A stretch of DNA of 64,000 bases from Thiocapsa roseopersicina. Its GTDB lineage: Bacteria > Pseudomonadota > Gammaproteobacteria > Chromatiales > Chromatiaceae. Numbering within the stretch: position 1 is the first letter of the stretch; each line of letters starts with the position of its first letter. This document shows positions 28,090-37,253 of the stretch, in pieces. The stretch covers positions 35,554-99,553 of the forward strand of contig NZ_FNNZ01000020.1 in assembly GCF_900106925.1 (NCBI RefSeq), given 5' to 3'. The notes beneath the pieces were generated by a model, which worked only from the letters and a program-made list of their open reading frames with translations, searched no databases and was not told the origin of the DNA. Made by a program: the position numbers and the translations under genes.

Positions 28090-28118
28090 GTGACCGTGGC
28101 ATGAATGTTTGATGACAA
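28090..28118 (-). promoter_or_regulatory. Candidate Pho box (three tandem half-sites) for pstS
   Basis: On the minus strand the heptamers TTGTCAT, CATTCAT and CGGTCAC occur with exactly 4 bp between them, the 11-bp period of PhoB sites (consensus half-site CTGTCAT or CTGTCAC). The array ends 81 bp before the pstS start. The -10 is weak (AGCAAT about 9 bp downstream). No binding data are available. Confidence 0.5.
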
Positions 28119-28191
28119 GCCGTTCGTGTCGGTTCATGCGTTCGGCGATGCCGGTGTTGCCGCGGACGGGGAGACGAGCGTTGCGACCGAC

Positions 28192-29112
28192 TCAATAGTG
28201 ATTCGGAACGAAGAGCTGCTCCGGCAGGGGCTCGCGATCGTAATCCGGATTGAAGACGCGGTCGGGGAGCGAGATCTGCTCGTGCGGCACCTCCTCGTAG
28301 GGTATCTGGCCGAGCAGATGTCGAATGCAGTTCAGACGCGCGCGTTTCTTGTCGTTGCCCTCGACGACGAACCAGGGCGCCTCGGGTATATTGGTACGTG
28401 CAAAGGTTTCCTCCTTGGCCTTCGTATAGTCTTCCCAACGGACCCGGGACTGGAGATCCATCGGGCTGAGCTTCCATTGCTTGAGCGGATCATGGATCCG
28501 CATCAGAAAGCGAAGCTGCTGCTCCTCGTCGGTGATCGAGAACCAATACTTGATCAAGCGGATGCCCGAGCGCACCAGCATCCGCTCGAACTCGGGCACG
28601 TCCTGAAAAAACTGCTCCACTTGCTCCGCGCTGGCGAAGCCCATGACGCGCTCGACGCCGGAGCGGTTGTACCAAGAGCGATCGAACAGCACGATCTCCC
28701 CGCCGGACGGCAGATGCGGGACGTAGCGCTGGAAGTACCACTGGGTCTTCTCCTGCTCGGTCGGCTTCTGCAGGGCGACCACCCGGACAACGCGCGGATT
28801 GAGCCGCTGCGTGATCCGTTTGATGACACCGCCCTTGCCTGCGGAATCTCGGCCCTCGAAGATCACGACGACCTTTTCGCCGGTGTGCTCGACCCAGTTG
28901 TGGAGCTTGATGAGCTCGGCCTGCAGCTCCAGAAGAGAGCGAAAATAGGTGGCTCGATCAAGGGCATCTGGGTGCTTACGCTTGTAGATCCTACGGATCT
29001 CATCTGAGAGTGCCGGCTCGGAAATTTCAAGCTCGTAGTCTTCGTCGAGCGTGTCCGCGAGCTCGGCCGCCAACCAGTCCATGGCTTCGGGATTACTTTC
29101 GTTGATGGGCAT
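28192..29112 (-). CDS. ppk2: Polyphosphate kinase 2
   Basis: A 306-residue single-domain PPK2-family enzyme that transfers phosphate between polyphosphate and nucleoside di- or triphosphates in the cytoplasm. Walker A is FEGRDSAGKGG (Gly87-Lys93), and the Walker B/lid region is EIVLFDRSWYNRSGVERVMGF with following GIRLIKYWFSI and FLMRIHDPLKQWKLSPMD. The length matches one-domain PPK2. It sits between pst and phn genes on the same strand, consistent with phosphate-starvation metabolism. Direction (polyP-driven NTP synthesis or polyP synthesis) cannot be told from sequence. Confidence 0.93.
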   Translation of the reverse strand: MPINESNPEAMDWLAAELADTLDEDYELEISEPALSDEIRRIYKRKHPDALDRATYFRSLLELQAELIKLHNWVEHTGEKVVVIFEGRDSAGKGGVIKRITQRLNPRVVRVVALQKPTEQEKTQWYFQRYVPHLPSGGEIVLFDRSWYNRSGVERVMGFASAEQVEQFFQDVPEFERMLVRSGIRLIKYWFSITDEEQQLRFLMRIHDPLKQWKLSPMDLQSRVRWEDYTKAKEETFARTNIPEAPWFVVEGNDKKRARLNCIRHLLGQIPYEEVPHEQISLPDRVFNPDYDREPLPEQLFVPNHY

Positions 29113-29452
29113 GTTGTCTCTTCGTATGTGGCAAGGGTTGATGGGGTTGGTCGATCGGAATCAGTCCGCGGTCGCTTTGCTCGAACCACTAGCTCGACGG
29201 CCGTACGTCACCGATCCAACCCGGTAAGAGCGCGCGGGGCGAGCTTCCCTGGAAGCGGACTCCAACGGTTTGCGACGCGGAAGTGCGACAAGTAAATCAG
29301 ATGGATATGACCCCGTGATGAAGCCGCCGACGGCTCATCGGCAATGCGCGGTCAGGCGCGCGGCTCCGCTTGGTCGATGCCGGCCGGTAGAGGGATCGGC
29401 AAGCGCGAGGAGCCTGAGCACAGTAGCAGTTGACCAGCAGCACGGGGCAGTA
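29113..29452 (-). other. 340-bp intergenic region without a recognisable gene
   Basis: This stretch separates the ppk2 start from the end of the penicillin-acylase-like gene, both on the minus strand. I see no coding similarity, tRNA or strong hairpin. It presumably holds the ppk2 promoter, but no convincing Pho box was found in it. Confidence 0.4.
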
Positions 29453-30892
29453 TTAGAGCCTCGCGGCAGGTTTCAACGTGAGTCGGTGGCGCGTTGGCCC
29501 CGGCAGGAATGGGCTTGGCGCACCGGAAACCCAGTCTTCATGGCCGCGTCGGTAGAACGGCGACATCGGATGACCGCTTTGGCCGGTAGGCATGTGCATC
29601 AGACCGTTGGCCTCGTCGCCGGGTGAAACGGAGAACCGTTGCGAGGCACCGAAATCCGGACTCTGCGCGAGCGGCAGGTTCGCATCGCCCGGCAGTGCCT
29701 CGCGCGGCATGTCCAGCCATCCGGACAGCCACGGAACGGCCCCACTGATCGGGTGGTCGATGTGCGCGGTATTCAACTCACCCCAGGTCCGTTCAGACAG
29801 AGCACCCTCGAATCGCGTTTCGAGACTGCCGATGTTTTCGCGTACCGCGGCGAGCATCAGCGCGTCCCAGCTCTCGAAATTCGCGGGCAACAGATGCCGT
29901 GGCTTCTCCGTGAGAACGGACCACAAAGGCGCCTCGAACTGGTGACTGATCAGCAGATCCGCGTCTTCGCCGTGGACATCCCGCACCGGAGTCGTCAGCG
30001 CGGCAAACACGTTCTGTCGCACCTGCATCCGGAATGCACGCACCAGCCGATAGCCGACGGAATCGGCCGACGCCGCCGGAATCCAGTTCTCCACCAGTGA
30101 CCGATACTCCTCCATCTCGCGTCCGCCGGAGGCAAGCACCTCGAGCAGCAATGTTCTCCAACGGCCGAGCTCGACGTGCCGGATCGCATAGTCACCGGCG
30201 TCCGGCATTGGAACGGTCTCGATCGCTCCGCCGACAAGCGGGGCATCCCAGCTCGTGCCGTTAGGATAGAGCCAGGCATAGACGTTGGCCGGCAGCACCG
30301 ATTTCGCAAGCCCGCGTTGTACGTCGCCCCGCGCCCTGTCGTCATTGAGCTGCATAAACATGGCGTAGACGACGAGCATCGTGTCCTCCGTCCTCCAGGG
30401 CTTCGGTTGTTCACGCAACAACAGGTATTCGAATGGACGGACCGACAGACTCCCAAGACCCGCATTCACGCCGGAGGCATAGGCGTCGAGGATGGCCCGC
30501 TCGGTCGCCGTCAGTGTCTGCATGACGGCCTGTGCGCGAGCGCGGAATCGATGAAAGCGGTGATGCTTGTCGAGCGGCAAAGCCGCCGCGCCGAAAATCT
30601 CCGAGAGCTCCCCGGCAGCCTTGCGGCGAATCATGTCCATCTGGAAGAAACGATCCTGCCCGTGCGCGAAGCCCGTCGCAAAAGCCAGGTCGCGTCGCGT
30701 CGATCCACGAATCGTCGGGATGCCCTGCTCATCGCGTTCGATGCGTGCCGCGTGATCCAGACCCGCAACCACAAGCTCGCCGTCGAGCATCGGCAGACTG
30801 CCGCGAATCATCCACCAGGCAGCGAAGGCTGCCACCAGAGCGACTGAACCGACGCCGAACAGAATGCGAAGGATCCAGATCTTCATGCTCAT
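29453..30892 (-). CDS. Penicillin acylase-family protein with internal deletion, probably inactive
   Basis: A 479-residue open frame, against about 750-850 for the family. Residues 7-27 are a membrane anchor or signal. Residues 35-225 match the alpha-subunit side (IERDEQGIPTIRGSTRRDLA, FATGFAHGQDRFFQMDMIRRKAAGEL, PYNGTSWDAPLVGG-like end). From about residue 235 the sequence matches the far part of the beta subunit (SVGYRLVRAFRMQV, WGELNTAHIDHPISG, SVSPGDEANGLMHMPTGQSGHPMSPFY). The SNNW-type segment supplying the autocatalytic N-terminal serine is absent, so around 300 residues appear removed in frame near residues 230-236. It would be unable to mature or hydrolyse amides. Confidence 0.75.
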   Translation of the reverse strand: MSMKIWILRILFGVGSVALVAAFAAWWMIRGSLPMLDGELVVAGLDHAARIERDEQGIPTIRGSTRRDLAFATGFAHGQDRFFQMDMIRRKAAGELSEIFGAAALPLDKHHRFHRFRARAQAVMQTLTATERAILDAYASGVNAGLGSLSVRPFEYLLLREQPKPWRTEDTMLVVYAMFMQLNDDRARGDVQRGLAKSVLPANVYAWLYPNGTSWDAPLVGGAIETVPMPDAGDYAIRHVELGRWRTLLLEVLASGGREMEEYRSLVENWIPAASADSVGYRLVRAFRMQVRQNVFAALTTPVRDVHGEDADLLISHQFEAPLWSVLTEKPRHLLPANFESWDALMLAAVRENIGSLETRFEGALSERTWGELNTAHIDHPISGAVPWLSGWLDMPREALPGDANLPLAQSPDFGASQRFSVSPGDEANGLMHMPTGQSGHPMSPFYRRGHEDWVSGAPSPFLPGPTRHRLTLKPAARL

Positions 30893-31030
30893 CGGAGTCG
30901 GTAACCTTACGGAAAGTCATCGCATTGGTGTAGCCGGAAATTCCGACGGAGAGGACATCCAAACCCACCGCGAGTCCAGCGTGGCAGATACATGAGGTTA
31001 GTGAGGGCTGGGAGGGGAGCCGGGCACCGC

Positions 31031-31846
31031 TCAGATCAAAGCCGCACGCACGCGCGCGGAGACCCACTCGCTGAGGATGACGGTCGTTAGGATGACGATG
31101 AAGATAAGGGTGACCTGCGGCCAGGCGAGACCGTCGACCGACGCCTTGAGCTGCAACCCGATCCCGCCGGCGCCGACCAGACCCAAGACGGTCGACTCGC
31201 GGATATTGATGTCCCAGCGGAAGAGCGTGATCCCGGCAAACGCCGGCATGATCTGGGGCACGATCCCGTAGTCCAGCACTTGGGCGGGACCGGCCCCGGT
31301 CGCCCGGACGGCCTCCACCTGGCGAAGGTCGATCTCCTCGATCGCTTCGTAGAGCAGCTTGCCGATGAAGCCGATCGAGCGCAGCGCAATGGCGATGATC
31401 CCGGCCAGCAAGCCCGGGCCCAGGATGGCCACCAGCAGGAGCGCCCAAATGAGCGCGTTGACCGAGCGCGAGGCGACGATGATGAAGATGGCGATCGGGC
31501 GCACGAGCAGAGGACTCGGGGTCGTATTGCGCGCAGCGAGGAAGGCGACCGGGACGGCGAGGACGATCGCAAGCAGGGTCCCCAGCGTGGCGATATTGAT
31601 GGTGTCCCACAGCGGCACCCAGAGCTGGTCCATATAGGACCAGCGCGGCGGCACCATCCGGCCGAAGAGATCCGCGGCCTGCTCCGGGGCGTCCCACACG
31701 AAGGCCCAGATCTGGTTGCGGGTCATTGCCTCCCAGGCCAGGACGAACAGCAGGACCAGCAGCAGCCAGCCGAACCATAGCGCAATGGACTGCGGCGTCG
31801 TGCGCTTGCGCCAGATCGGGCCATGGGGCGCCTGCCGGATCGCCAT
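31031..31846 (-). CDS. phnE: Phosphonate ABC transporter permease (second copy)
   Basis: A PhnE-type inner-membrane permease, 271 residues from the ATG at 31846, which overlaps the stop of the preceding permease as TGATG. About six helices are seen (LWFGWLLLVLLFVLAWEAM, LGTLLAIVLAVPVAFLAA, LIWALLLVAILGPGLLAGIIAIAL). The ABC-contact loop is VEAVRATGAGPAQVLDYGIVPQIMP. Its similarity to the adjacent PhnE suggests the two form a heterodimeric channel for phosphonate or a related oxyanion with PhnC. Confidence 0.9.
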   Translation of the reverse strand: MAIRQAPHGPIWRKRTTPQSIALWFGWLLLVLLFVLAWEAMTRNQIWAFVWDAPEQAADLFGRMVPPRWSYMDQLWVPLWDTINIATLGTLLAIVLAVPVAFLAARNTTPSPLLVRPIAIFIIVASRSVNALIWALLLVAILGPGLLAGIIAIALRSIGFIGKLLYEAIEEIDLRQVEAVRATGAGPAQVLDYGIVPQIMPAFAGITLFRWDINIRESTVLGLVGAGGIGLQLKASVDGLAWPQVTLIFIVILTTVILSEWVSARVRAALI

Positions 31847-32655
31847 CACTGTACCCGCCCGCGCACCCAACCCGAGACATACTCGGTCACCAGCACGATG
31901 ACGATGATGAGGATGAGGATGGCCGCGGCCGAGTCGTACTCATAGCGATCGAGCGCCGTATTCAGGGTCGCGCCGACCCCGCCGGCGCCGACGATCCCGA
32001 TCACCGCCGATTCACGAAAATTGATGTCGAGCCGGTAGAGCGAGAGTCCGATCAGACGCGGCGTCACCTGCGAGCGGATGCCGTAGTCGAGCACCTGCCA
32101 CCAGCCGGCGCCCGTCGCGCGGATCGCCTCCACCTGTGCGGCGTCGATATCCTCGATGTCTTCGGCCAGGAGCTTGGCGAGAAATCCGATCGTCGCGAAG
32201 GCCAGCGTCAGAAAGCCCGCCAGCGGCCCGAACCCGACCATGGCGACAAAGAGGATGGCGACAATGATCTCCTGGAGCGAGCGCGAAAGCGCGATTAAGG
32301 CACGGCAGGCGAGATAGACGGGGGACGGTGCAATGTTGCGCGCCGCACCGATCCCGACCGGGATGGAGATCAAGACCCCGACCACCGTCGCGGTCAGGGT
32401 CATGGCGAGGCTCTCGATCAACCCCGCGCGGATGTCGTCCCAGCGCGAGATGAAGTCCGGCTCGACGAAGCCGCCGAGGAAACGCAGACCGCGCTCCCAG
32501 CCCTCGCTCAAGCGGCCCCAATTGACCTCGACGGCACCGATGCCGACGACCAGATAGACGAGGACACCGGCGTAGATCGCCCAGCGCAGTCGACCATCGG
32601 AAATGAGCGGTGGACGCCGCCAGTGCCTCGGGTAGCGCGTGGCGCCCTCGCTCAC
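31846..32655 (-). CDS. phnE: Phosphonate ABC transporter permease
   Basis: A PhnE-type permease, about 269 residues from a GTG at 32655 (VSEGATRYPRHW), 27 bp after the phnC stop. Longer in-frame extensions overlap phnC and are unlikely. Helices include YAGVLVYLVVGIGAVEV, LIESLAMTLTATVVGVLISIPVG and IIVAILFVAMVGFGPLAGFLTLAF. The EAA-like loop is VEAIRATGAGWWQVLDYGIRSQVTP. A tail-overlap with the second permease gene points to translational coupling. Confidence 0.87.
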   Translation of the reverse strand: MSEGATRYPRHWRRPPLISDGRLRWAIYAGVLVYLVVGIGAVEVNWGRLSEGWERGLRFLGGFVEPDFISRWDDIRAGLIESLAMTLTATVVGVLISIPVGIGAARNIAPSPVYLACRALIALSRSLQEIIVAILFVAMVGFGPLAGFLTLAFATIGFLAKLLAEDIEDIDAAQVEAIRATGAGWWQVLDYGIRSQVTPRLIGLSLYRLDINFRESAVIGIVGAGGVGATLNTALDRYEYDSAAAILILIIVIVLVTEYVSGWVRGRVQ

Positions 32656-32681
32656 CGGATCAGGCCTCACGGCCGGTGGGC

Positions 32682-33506
32682 TCACAAGGCGCCGACCAGC
32701 TCGTCGGTATCCGGCACGCCCGGGCGCGGGGACGGCCCGGTATCGGACAGATCGCTCGACGCCGCCCAATCCTCTTCGCCGTAGATCTCGGTCAGGACCG
32801 CCGGTGTCAGTCCATCCGGGCCGCCGTCGTAGACGATCGCCCCGGCGCGCAGACCGACGATGCGCATCATGAACTCGCGAGCCAGCAACACGTCGTGGAT
32901 ATTCACGATCGCCGCCAGACCCCGCTCCGCGCACACCTCGCGCAGCAACCGCATGATCTGCCGCGAGGTCTTGGGATCCAGACTCGCGGTCGGTTCGTCC
33001 ACCAGGAGGATCTCCGGCTCTTGGGCCAACGCGCGAGCGATCCCGACGCGCTGGCGCTGACCGCCCGAGAGCGCATCGGCACGCTTGTCCGCATGCTCCA
33101 TCAGACCGACGCGATCCAAGAGCCGAAAGGCATTCTCGATATCCGCAGGCGGAAACCGGCGGATCAGACTGCTCCAGAAGGACACGTATCCGAGCCGCCC
33201 CGAGAGCAGGTTCTCCATTACCGTCAGCCGCTCGACCAGAGCATATTCCTGGAAGATCATCCCCATACGACGGCGCGCATGCCTGAGCCCGCGGCGGCCG
33301 AGCCGCGTCAACTCGAGATCATCCAACCAGATCCGACCCGAGGTCGGCTCGACCAGGCGATTCACGCAACGGATCAGCGTCGACTTCCCCGCCCCGGACG
33401 GTCCGATCAACCCGACCACCTGCCCAGCCGGGATCGCCAGCGAGATCTCCGACAAGGCCAGATCGCCGGTGCGATAGCGCTTGGTCAGGGATTCGAGCCG
33501 GAGCAT
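32682..33506 (-). CDS. phnC: Phosphonate ABC transporter ATP-binding protein
   Basis: A 274-residue ABC ATPase of the PhnC subgroup. Walker A is GPSGAGKST, the signature [15 protein letters not shown], Walker [14 protein letters not shown], and the switch region [11 protein letters not shown]. It powers the two PhnE permeases. It starts 55 bp after phnD. Confidence 0.94.
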   Translation of the reverse strand: MLRLESLTKRYRTGDLALSEISLAIPAGQVVGLIGPSGAGKSTLIRCVNRLVEPTSGRIWLDDLELTRLGRRGLRHARRRMGMIFQEYALVERLTVMENLLSGRLGYVSFWSSLIRRFPPADIENAFRLLDRVGLMEHADKRADALSGGQRQRVGIARALAQEPEILLVDEPTASLDPKTSRQIMRLLREVCAERGLAAIVNIHDVLLAREFMMRIVGLRAGAIVYDGGPDGLTPAVLTEIYGEEDWAASSDLSDTGPSPRPGVPDTDELVGAL

Positions 33507-33561
33507 GGGGTCATCGGAGGAAATCGGGAGACGATAGGGGCATCGCCGCCGGCCGACACCT

Positions 33562-34521
33562 CTACCGACAGTCGTAGCTCACCCCCATCGCGGTATCGAC
33601 CTGCCGAACCACCTCCCAATGGGTCTTGTAATCGATCGGGATGAACTGCGCCTCGCCCGACTTCTCGAACTCCGCAGCTAGGGCCGAGCCCTCCCAGGGG
33701 AAGCTGAAGAAGGCATCCCGGATCGACTCGGCCAGCTCGGGCTTGAGGTTGTAGACCAGGCCATAACCCGTGGTCGGGAAGGTCTGAGACTTGTACAGGC
33801 TTACGATCTGCTCCGGCTGGACGACATCGCGGGCCAGCATCCGCTGCAGCACCGAGTTGGCGATCGCCGCGGCCGGATAGTCTTTGTTGGCGACACCGAT
33901 GATGGAGTTGTCGTGCTTGCCGGAGAAGACCGGCTCGAAGTCCTTCTCGGCCTCCAGGCCGTATTCGGCCTTCAGCATCGCCGAGGGCGCCTTGTAGCCC
34001 GAGTTGGAGGTCGGCGCGGTGAAGGCGAGCTTCTTGCCCTTGATGTCCTCGACCTTTTCGATGCCGCTGCCGGGGTAGGTGATGATCTCCATCTCGTAGC
34101 CGTAGCTGCCGTCGGCCGCGGCCATCATGGCGAAAGGCACGAAGCCGGCGCAGTTGACCGCGAGCGGGTTGGATCCGGTATTGAATCCGGCGACATGGAG
34201 CCGACCGGCCCGCATCGCCTCGATCTGCGCCGCGTTCGACTGCACCGGGAAGAACTGAACCTGCTTGCCGGTCTTCTCCTCCATGTGCTTCAGAAAGCCC
34301 TCCCAGACCTTTGCATAAACGGCCGGATCCTCGACCGGCGTGTAGGCGAAGATGAGCACATCCGGGTCGAGCCAGTCCTTGGGATCCGCAGGCGGATCGG
34401 CGGTGAGGTCACCGTCCGCGTCCGTATAGCGCGGATCCATGGCGCCCGCAGGCACGGCCAACATCGCGGCCAGCATGGCCGCACCACCCAAGAACCCACG
34501 GCGCGATCTCTCGAAACCCAT
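33562..34521 (-). CDS. phnD: Phosphonate ABC transporter substrate-binding protein
   Basis: A 319-residue PhnD-type binding protein from the ATG at 34521. The N-terminus [20 protein letters not shown] is a twin-arginine signal (SRRGFLG), so it is probably exported folded to the periplasm. Mature motifs include [50 protein letters not shown] and [14 protein letters not shown]. Likely ligands are phosphonates, phosphite or a related oxyanion. No C-P lyase genes occur in this window, so the catabolic route is not visible. It is the first gene of phnDCEE, behind a Pho-type promoter. Confidence 0.9.
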   Translation of the reverse strand: MGFERSRRGFLGGAAMLAAMLAVPAGAMDPRYTDADGDLTADPPADPKDWLDPDVLIFAYTPVEDPAVYAKVWEGFLKHMEEKTGKQVQFFPVQSNAAQIEAMRAGRLHVAGFNTGSNPLAVNCAGFVPFAMMAAADGSYGYEMEIITYPGSGIEKVEDIKGKKLAFTAPTSNSGYKAPSAMLKAEYGLEAEKDFEPVFSGKHDNSIIGVANKDYPAAAIANSVLQRMLARDVVQPEQIVSLYKSQTFPTTGYGLVYNLKPELAESIRDAFFSFPWEGSALAAEFEKSGEAQFIPIDYKTHWEVVRQVDTAMGVSYDCR

Positions 34522-34556
34522 CACGGCACCCTCTTTCCCGATCACGGAAAATCGTG

Positions 34557-34590
34557 ATTGTAGAGAACGGATGTGACCGTTCTTTGACGG
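34557..34590 (-). promoter_or_regulatory. Candidate Pho-type promoter of phnDCEE
   Basis: On the minus strand two heptamers, CCGTCAA and CGGTCAC (34590-34573), are separated by 4 bp as in a PhoB box. Exactly 10 bp downstream is TACAAT (34562-34557), a good -10 hexamer with the spacing used at PhoB-dependent promoters. The phnD start is 35 bp further on. No ordinary -35 is needed in this arrangement. Confidence 0.6.
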
Positions 34591-34689
34591 TGCGGGCGAT
34601 CGCTCGGACGACCGACAAGCGGCGAGTGTCGTGCCGCGGCGGGCGGTCACGCGTAGGTGATCGGGCGGATCGTCTCCGGGAGAACCCGC

Positions 34690-35150
34690 TTCAAAGCCTC
34701 GGACTCGTGATCCGTGTCATGGTCGGCTTGACGGCGGCCACGATCGGTCTCGCCCTTTACACGGATCGGGTCGGAAAGGCGCATGGCTCGCCCGGTCGGC
34801 AGGCCGACGCCCGTTATGCGTGGCTCGATGCCGGGGCCAACGCGGCATAGCGCTGGGCATCGGCCTTCAATGGGCCGGCTTGCCTTATATGGATAGTGTC
34901 GCCGCCGTCGTTGTGGTCGCCTTCATGGTATGGAGCAGGGCCGAGTTGATCCGCGACGGTCTGCGCGTTCTGCTCGACACCTTGCTGGAGGAGAAGGTCC
35001 TGCAAACCATGCGTGATATGGCTCAGGCCCAGCCGGAGGGCGGTGCCTGGCTGCGGTCAAGGGGCGCAACTCGGGCAGTTATCGGTTCTTGGCGCCGAGC
35101 GTCGTCCCGGATATTACCTCCCGAGCCTCAGACAACTTGTTAACGTTCGA
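34690..35150 (+). pseudogene. Relic of a cation diffusion facilitator (CDF) transporter
   Basis: Three plus-strand pieces in different frames together look like one CDF-family transporter: LVIRVMVGLTAATIGLALYT with ADARYAWLDAGA (to about 34848), then LPYMDSVAAVVVVAFMVWSR and LIRDGLRVLLDTLLEEKVLQ (to about 35040), then VKGRNSGSYRFL (about 35055-35090). A stop codon and at least two frame changes separate them, and the N-terminus is missing. It lies between phnD and the CBS protein gene. Confidence 0.6.
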
Positions 35151-35311
35151 TGACCACCTATACTCCAGCATGACGCTCGGTTAGAGGCACGTGTGCCGGT
35201 CGGTAGGTCGGGTCTGCGTCAACCGCACGTCGCCAACCGGAAAGGTCGGCAGGCCGCATCGCTCCGGGCCGACAAACAGCAACAAAACAACAAAAGATCA
35301 GGAGATCGATC

Positions 35312-35746
35312 ATGCGTTATCTGAATGTCGGAGAACTCGTAAAGGCTCAGGAGACGATCAGCCTCGGTCCCCAGTCTTCGGTGCAGGAAGCCGCCGAGCT
35401 GATGGCTGCGCATCGCGTCGGCGCGATCCCCGTTGTCGACGCGGGGAAACTGGTCGGACTCTTCACCGAACGCGATCTGCTCAACCGCGTGGTAGCCAAG
35501 GGTCTTCAGCCCGTCGACGTCGCGCTGTCGGCCGTGATGACCGGGCAGCCGATTACCGTCGAGCCGAGGACGTCGCTGGTCGAGGGTCTCAGCATCATGT
35601 CCGAGAATGGGTTTCGCCATTTGCCCGTGCTGGCCGAGGATCGCGTCCTGGGGATACTCTCCTGTCGGGATATTCCGCCGGACTACTGGATCATGCGGGA
35701 TAATTGGATGGCCGCGCGAGAGAAACCGAGTCTCGCCATACGGTGA
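35312..35746 (+). CDS. CBS-domain pair protein
   Basis: A 144-residue protein consisting of two CBS motifs (about residues 8-62 and 72-125): SVQEAAELMAAHRVGAIPVVD...KLVGLFTERDLLNRV and SLVEGLSIMSENGFRHLPVLAE...VLGILSCRDI. Such Bateman modules bind adenine nucleotides and act as energy or ligand sensors. AGGAG lies about 8 bp before the start. It stands alone between two decayed regions, so its partner is unknown. Confidence 0.9.
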   Translation: MRYLNVGELVKAQETISLGPQSSVQEAAELMAAHRVGAIPVVDAGKLVGLFTERDLLNRVVAKGLQPVDVALSAVMTGQPITVEPRTSLVEGLSIMSENGFRHLPVLAEDRVLGILSCRDIPPDYWIMRDNWMAAREKPSLAIR

Positions 35747-35968
35747 ATCTCGCGACCATTCGACGAGCGCCCTTGTGGCGGAGACACCGAATCGTGCTGC
35801 ATATCGCCCTGGACTCGATCGGCGCCATCGAGATGGCGCGGGCGTTCTAATGCAAGGAGAGCAGGTGGTGGTGCTTCCGGACAACCTCTACAGCCCGACG
35901 GAGGCCCTTGATCATCGTTTGGTCTACCTACGGGATAGTCGGGCAGCATCCGGTAACTTCTCAAAAAC

Positions 35969-36147
35969 TCAGGGCATCGCCGAAGCGGCCAGCGCCCGCT
36001 CGCGGATGATGTCGGGCAACAGCAGAACCGTCCCGAGCTGTTTAATGCGGTCGCCGAGATAGTCCCAAAACGAGATTCCCAGCTTGCGGCAGGTCTTCTT
36101 CAAGCTGGCGAAGCCGACGCACTCCTTGCGAAATGGAAGCTCGAAAC
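35969..36147 (-). pseudogene. C-terminal relic of an insertion-sequence transposase
   Basis: The last 60 codons before the stop at 35969 read FRKECVGFASLKKTCRKLG, then SFWDYLGDRIKQLG and LPDIIRERA, a pattern I associate with the C-terminus of IS transposases. Upstream of about 36147 the similarity stops, at the point where the integrase relic begins on the other strand. The family is not assigned and no terminal inverted repeats were identified. Confidence 0.45.
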
Positions 36148-36151
36148 TCAC

Positions 36152-37094
36152 CGCCAGCGACAATGGGGCGAATAACCCAAGCGCAGCTTCGAAGAGTTGA
36201 TGGTCGTCTATCTGAACGCAACGGCCAGGCACAAGCGCAGCGCCGAGACGGACAAGTATCGCGTGATCGCGTTGCGCGGGCACTTCAGCGGCAGAATCAT
36301 GCAGGAGCTCGGACCGGCGACCGGCGGATGTGCGCGGGTATGTGGAGCGCAGACGGGGGCAGGGAGTCAGCGACACGACGATCAATCGGGACTTGGCACT
36401 ACTCTCGGCGGCGATCGGGTACGCCAACGTCGAGCTTGAGTGGATGCTGCCGAATCCCGTGGCGGGTCGCAAGCTGGCCGAACCGGAGGGGCGGGTGCGC
36501 TGGATTACCCGCGAGGAGTCGGATGCCTTGATCGCGGCTGCAGGGAGAGCCCCGCGAGCCCCGTTCATGGCGGATCTCATCACGGTTGCTCTTTATACGG
36601 GATGTCGGCGAGGGGAATTGCTCGGTCTCGATTGGGCCCGCGTGGATCTCAAGCAGAATCTGATCCACCTTGAAGGACGCCATACCAAGTCGGGTAAGCG
36701 ACGCAGCGTCCCGCTGTGCGAAACCGCACGCACGGCGATTCTGCGCCGTGCTCGGTTTCGCGCCGAGCATTGCCCCGACAGTCAGTGGGTGTTTTCGTAT
36801 CGTGACGGCCATCAGGCGAAGGATATTCGCGGTGCTTTCTACTCCGCATGCCGGGCGGCAAACCTTGCCGATTTTACCTTCCATGACCTACGCCACACTT
36901 GCGTAGCTTGGCTGGTGACCGGTGGTGCACCGCTCGCCGAGATCCGGGATCTGTTGGGCCAAAGCACGATCATGATGACCGAACGTTACGCCCACCTCGC
37001 CCCGGAAAATCTGAGGACGACCGTCGGCAGGCTCGATATGTCACGTTTTAGTCACGCTCCGGACGAGGCTACCGAATTGGCGCGGATCGGATGA
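36152..37094 (+). pseudogene. Tyrosine recombinase (integrase) with stop and frameshift
   Basis: A phage/island-type tyrosine recombinase. The N-terminal SAM-like part is in one frame (TAA at 36173, then FEELMVVYLNATARHKRSAE and FSGRIMQELGP) and the rest in another frame from about 36330 (RGYVERRRGQGVSDTTINRDL). Removing one G near 36323 would join them. The catalytic domain is intact: TGCRRGELLGLDW (Arg), HTKSGKRRSVPL, HDLRHTCVAWLV (His-x-x-Arg), LLGQSTIMMTERYAHL (Tyr nucleophile). From 36330 it could still make a 254-residue catalytic fragment. The gene ends 19 bp from the 3' end of tRNA-Leu, the usual position of an island integrase. Confidence 0.8.
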
Positions 37095-37113
37095 CCCAAG
37101 CCTTTGAAAGTAT

Positions 37114-37198
37114 TGGTGCGCGAGGGGGGGCTCGAACCCCCACGGATTGCTCCGCTGGAACCTAAATCCAGTGCGTCTACCAGTTCCGCCACCCGCGC
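37114..37198 (-). tRNA. tRNA-Leu (UAG anticodon)
   Basis: An 85-nt tRNA with encoded CCA. The 7-bp acceptor (GCGCGGG with CTCGCGC), the D-arm AACTGGTAGAC, the anticodon stem-loop CTGGA-TTTAGGT-TCCAG (anticodon TAG), a leucine-type extra arm and the T-arm GGGGGTTCGAGCCCCC are all present. Its 3' end faces the integrase relic, so it is a likely attachment site. Confidence 0.95.
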
Positions 37199-37253
37199 GC
37201 GCCGCTATTCTACTGCGGATCCGACAAGAGGGTTAACTTTGGACAAAACGACG

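Noticed and set aside
35840..35950. Plus-strand fragment QGEQVVVLPDNLYSPTEALD
   Set aside because: Protein-like but short, without a start, and unassigned; it lies in the decayed integrase/transposase area.
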